Part shown: positions 60,626 through 64,000 of the stretch, in pieces | Layout of the letters: each line of letters starts with the position of its first letter | Numbering within the stretch: position 1 is the stretch's first letter | From: Chaetorhynchus papuensis | Lineage: Eukaryota > Chordata > Aves > Passeriformes > Rhipiduridae | Assembly (NCBI GenBank): GCA_013396525.1 | Contig: VWYX01000863.1 | Span: forward strand, 124,001 to 188,000 | DNA: 64,000 bases | Reading direction: 5' to 3' | Position numbers and translations under genes: made by a program | The notes under the pieces: generated by a model | Told to the model about the DNA's origin: nothing | What the model saw: the letters and a program-made list of their open reading frames with translations, nothing else | Databases searched by the model: none

Positions 60626-63600
60626 ATGAAATAGCATGAAAGTGACTCTTTTTCTGGGCCACTTTGCATCATGTACAAGTCACTCTATAGCTGTTTGCCT
60701 TGGCTGTGCCCCTTTACAAAGGGGGACAGTAATATTAGCTGGGTTTTGGTTGGGAGGTTTTGTTGTAGAGCGTTTTGACTTAATAAACTTGTATTAACTA
60801 AACCCAGTCCTTTAAGCTGGATTTGGTTTTATTTTCTTATATTTACCTTCAATGTGGATGTGCTCCTACTTCTAGTGATTCACAGAACTCAGATATAAAT
60901 TCCTTAAAGAGCTCTCAGCTGCCTTACTAATTTTTGTTGGGATTTTTGGTTGTTTGGTTTTTTTTTTAAATCAGTCTTTCTAGATACTGGTTTTTTTTCC
61001 CCATGTCTTATTCTCCTAATCCCGAGGCATGTACAGAACTTTATGAACGTGAGTTTTATCTCCCTAAAAACCTGTCAGTCACAGAGTGGCTTGGGTTGGA
61101 AGGGACCATAAAATCATCCAGTTCCAACCCCCTGCCGTGGCTCCAGAACTTTGTACTGCAAGTTGGAAGGCGCTTAATGTCATTACAGATTGTAATATAA
61201 TTTTATAATTTATTTTCTAAACCTTTACCTGGGTATCATCAAATGATGTGAGCACTTGGCTTTTGCTTTGTTGTGCTTAATAATTGAATCCTCTTGGACT
61301 TTTTGCTTCTGAAGTCAGAGGTCAGCTGCTGCTGACAGCCTGGGTGATGTCACTGCAGGGCCCTTTGGACCAGAGCAATGAAGCTTTTCCTTGATGATTT
61401 AACTGGGATGAAGCACTCAGTGGGATGTGAGTGCAGGTATCACAGAGCCCTTGGGAAGGAAGTCAGGGTGTGGAATTCGGGCCCGTGGTGTGCGAGGCCA
61501 GGGGATGACTGAGCGCAGCACCTGGGAGTGCTGTAGCTGTTCAAATCAGTAACCAGCAACACGCCATGTTCTGTGGCCTCTCTCCTGTGATTAATGGACA
61601 GCCTGGCTTTGGGAGGAGGAATGCTGCCCCGTGTCTCCTGGGGGACACTTGTCTCTGCTGTAATTATTACAAAGAACTCTTCAAACTGTCACCACAGCCC
61701 TTGCAAAGATTTTAATCAGAGAGTTCACGTTTGGGGTTAATGGCAAATCATTGCTTGGTGGAGACTCAAAAGCTGGAAGTATTCCCACAGCTGCTGCTTG
61801 CAAGTGTCACATCCAGTCCCTGGGACTCGTTTCCTGAGTGTTGTGGGGTGGCTTGTGGTGCAGTGTGGATGTTGTGCTGTACAGACAGTCACGCTTTACC
61901 TCAGCTGAGAAATAGATTGGTTTTGTCCTTAATTAAATGCAGACTAGAGGAAAGCGTGGTGTTGCCTTCCAGCTTTCTAGAAATGGAGTTTTCTCCTGAA
62001 ATTATTCAGCTGCAGGTTAAAGGTCCTAGAAAGATCTAATCCCTGGAAATGGGAGAAGTTGTGTCAGGATGTCTAATGGGCAGCTTTTCCCTGGTTGTGT
62101 GTGCTTAGAGCAGGTTATGGGCCTCCGCTTGGTCTGAAGTGTAATACAGGAAAGTGCTCTAGCAGGAGTTGATTCTGACACCTCCAACGAACTTGCACAG
62201 CCACAGATGGACTTCTCCTGTTGGGATTCACTTTCCTGAAGTAGTTTCTTTTCTCTGTAGAATCTTTTTATTTAGAACCTGCTCGGCTTTTCAGGATGTT
62301 GTGCAGACTTAAGTCTTCTTTCATGTATTTTAATTTTCCCTCATAAGACTGTAGTGGATGTCATCCTGCAGCCTTGGGATGAATTCCTGAGTCCTAACAA
62401 AGCTGGATGCAGCAGATAACACTTGGTGAGGGGATGGCAGCAGAGAACAAAGTGGATGGGCTGGACGCGGAGCCTGAGCTTGTCACAGCCCTCTGAAATG
62501 ATGACTTCTCTGCCAAGCTGCATTGTTTCTATTTAGGAACAAGCCTTTCCTGTTCAGCGTGGAGCAGAGCTGGGAAGCAGTGAAAAATGAGGCTGTGCCT
62601 CTGAAGGACAGAGGACTTTTTTTAGCAGCTGCCTGGGTCATATGTTTGTCCCTGGGTTTTGTTGCAGCGTGCGTAGGGCCTAATTGGTGACCGGTGATAA
62701 ATGCTGGTGTCAGGACATTTGTTATGAATTTGCAAATAAATCAAATCTGGGCTGCAGCACTGGTGCATTAGAGCCCAGTGGCACAGAATGAATTTATTTC
62801 TGGGTGTAGAAGGGTATTTATGTGTGCCGTGGTGCTGTTGCTGTTAAATTGTACATCAAGAGCAAGTGCTAAATTATATATTGGGAACACTCACATGTGA
62901 CTGGAAAGAGGAGGAGATATTTGTTGTCATTTGAACAACTCAAACACTGGCCAGCAGCTGACATTGAACTGTGCTGTGACAGTCCTTTACAGCCCACAGA
63001 ATTGTAAATTTGCCTGTGCAGTGCAAAAAAAAAAAAAAAGTGTGTTGTGAGACTGGAAAAATATTTGGTGGCAAATAGTTGAAGTAAAACATCCCTTTTC
63101 CATGTGGCATTGCTTCAGTGTGGCTCTATTACAATAAAAGTGTGGGAAAGCACATCCAGCATAGGAATCCCTCTTGGATACAGATCTTTAATGTGGGCAA
63201 GTTATCAAACCCTCTGAAACATGAGGTGAGTTGTATGGGAGAAAATCCGGGGAATTTGGTTAAGGCAGATGGATTTGCAGTGTATTTGTGTGCTGTGCTA
63301 TCTCCCATTCTCTGCAAATGCAGGTATTTACTGAGGTAGTGGAAGCATTGCTGGAGTCATGGTGCGGGTGCCAGGAGATCAGAGCTCGCCTGGAAACAAT
63401 AATGTGCTGTGGGATTTAGCAGGGACACTAATTTTTTTACTCCTAATATTTTCCGTTGTGGAATCATGTTGTATAAAGTGGGTAACAGTCATTCTGCAGT
63501 TTGATTTTTAGCAATAAGGGTCCTGTGGCTTTATTTGACCTCTGTCTATATGGGGCCAGGCAAGAGAGTGTCTCATTTTATCCTAGAATGATATTTGGTG

Positions 63601-63792
63601 GGATTTTAGTGGGTTTGGTGCACTAGGACCATGGGAAGCCCAGTCCTTCAGGAGAAACCAAACACGTAGCACAACCTCCCCCCCCAGAAGTACCATTGTG
63701 TTAACATTTGTCATTTAATTATGCTTTCTTTGGGTCAGAAAGTTCCACAATTACACACTAATCCTTTTTCCTCTGATATCTTTCTTCTGAAG
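60626..63792 (+). other. SPG7: Rest of SPG7 intron 3
   Basis: Besides the CR1 remnant at 61081 and an A-run near 63026, nothing is recognised. The + strand is visibly rich in G and T. Confidence 0.85.
61081..61150 (-). mobile_element. Short CR1 LINE 3' remnant in SPG7 intron 3
   Basis: ACAGAGTGGCTTGGGTTGGA, then AGGGACCATAAAATCATCCA and CCCCCTGCCGTGGC; only the last ~70 bp of a CR1. Confidence 0.85.
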
Positions 63793-64000
63793 AGGAGGAG
63801 AAACGCAGGAGAAGGGAAAATCAGATGCACCTGGAACGTTTGCGGGCACTGCTGGTGCTCACCTTCATCGTGCTGATGCTTCGCTTCATGGTCAGCGAGA
63901 ACAGGGAAGGGACCAACATCTCCTGGAACTACTTTGTGAATGAGATGCTGGCCAAGGGGGAGGTGCAGAGGATTGAGGTGGTGCCTGAGAGTGACATCGT
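63793..64000 (+). CDS. SPG7: SPG7 exon 4 (partial; runs off the window): charged linker, first transmembrane segment, start of FtsH extracellular domain
   Basis: Exon 4 begins after aag at 63790-63792; only this acceptor keeps the frame (G from exon 3 + AG). It runs without stop to the window edge. Translation starts EEEKRRRRENQMHLERLR, a charged stretch, then a hydrophobic span ALLVLTFIVLMLRFMV (transmembrane segment 1), then ISWNYFVNEMLAKGEVQRIE and VVPESDI. The last block is nearly identical to human paraplegin and is the start of the FtsH extracellular (intermembrane-space) domain. The short loop right after the span (SENREGTN) differs from mammals. The AAA ATPase module and the zinc HEXXH protease site lie downstream, outside the window. 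Intron 3 (60215-63792) is 3578 bp. Confidence 0.97.

Overview
This window is vertebrate nuclear DNA from a bird, probably a songbird. Evidence for this is a long run of non-coding sequence, about two dozen 5'-truncated CR1 LINE fragments of the avian type, GC-rich CpG islands at gene starts, and a short-intron multi-exon gene at the right end. The passerine guess rests only on the look of the dominant CR1 family and is an inference.

The only coding sequence I can support is the 5' part of SPG7 (paraplegin, a mitochondrial AAA metalloprotease) on the + strand: exon 1 (58229-58345), exon 2 (59544-59646), exon 3 (60125-60214) and the start of exon 4 (63793 to the window edge). The exons join in phase, have GT/AG borders, and read through to the first transmembrane segment and the start of the FtsH extracellular domain. 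The start sits in a CpG island (about 57780-58450) with an ETS site and an inverted pair of YY1-type motifs.

Left of SPG7 lies about 5-6 kb of intergenic DNA (52.3-58.0 kb), then a large CpG island (about 50.9-52.7 kb, with a 326-base assembly gap). From the conserved vertebrate order ANKRD11(-)-SPG7(+), and from motifs here (three CCAAT boxes facing the minus strand, two of them in a 26-bp tandem duplication, and a GTAAGC splice donor on the minus strand at 51683), I interpret this island as the ANKRD11 promoter and non-coding exon 1. Everything from 51683 down to position 1 would then be the long 5' intron of ANKRD11 on the minus strand. No ANKRD11 coding exon was recognised.

That putative intron holds 19 CR1 fragments (16 on the minus strand), a 30-bp minisatellite of exactly ten units (46408-46707), several small intragenic CpG clusters (one, at about 4675-4965, lies just upstream of a TATAAAAG box on the minus strand), A-runs and short simple repeats. 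The + strand looks rich in A and C left of about 51 kb and rich in G and T right of about 52.5 kb, which fits divergent transcription from the central CpG island. I see no CRISPR array, tRNA, rRNA, retroviral gene or bacterial system.
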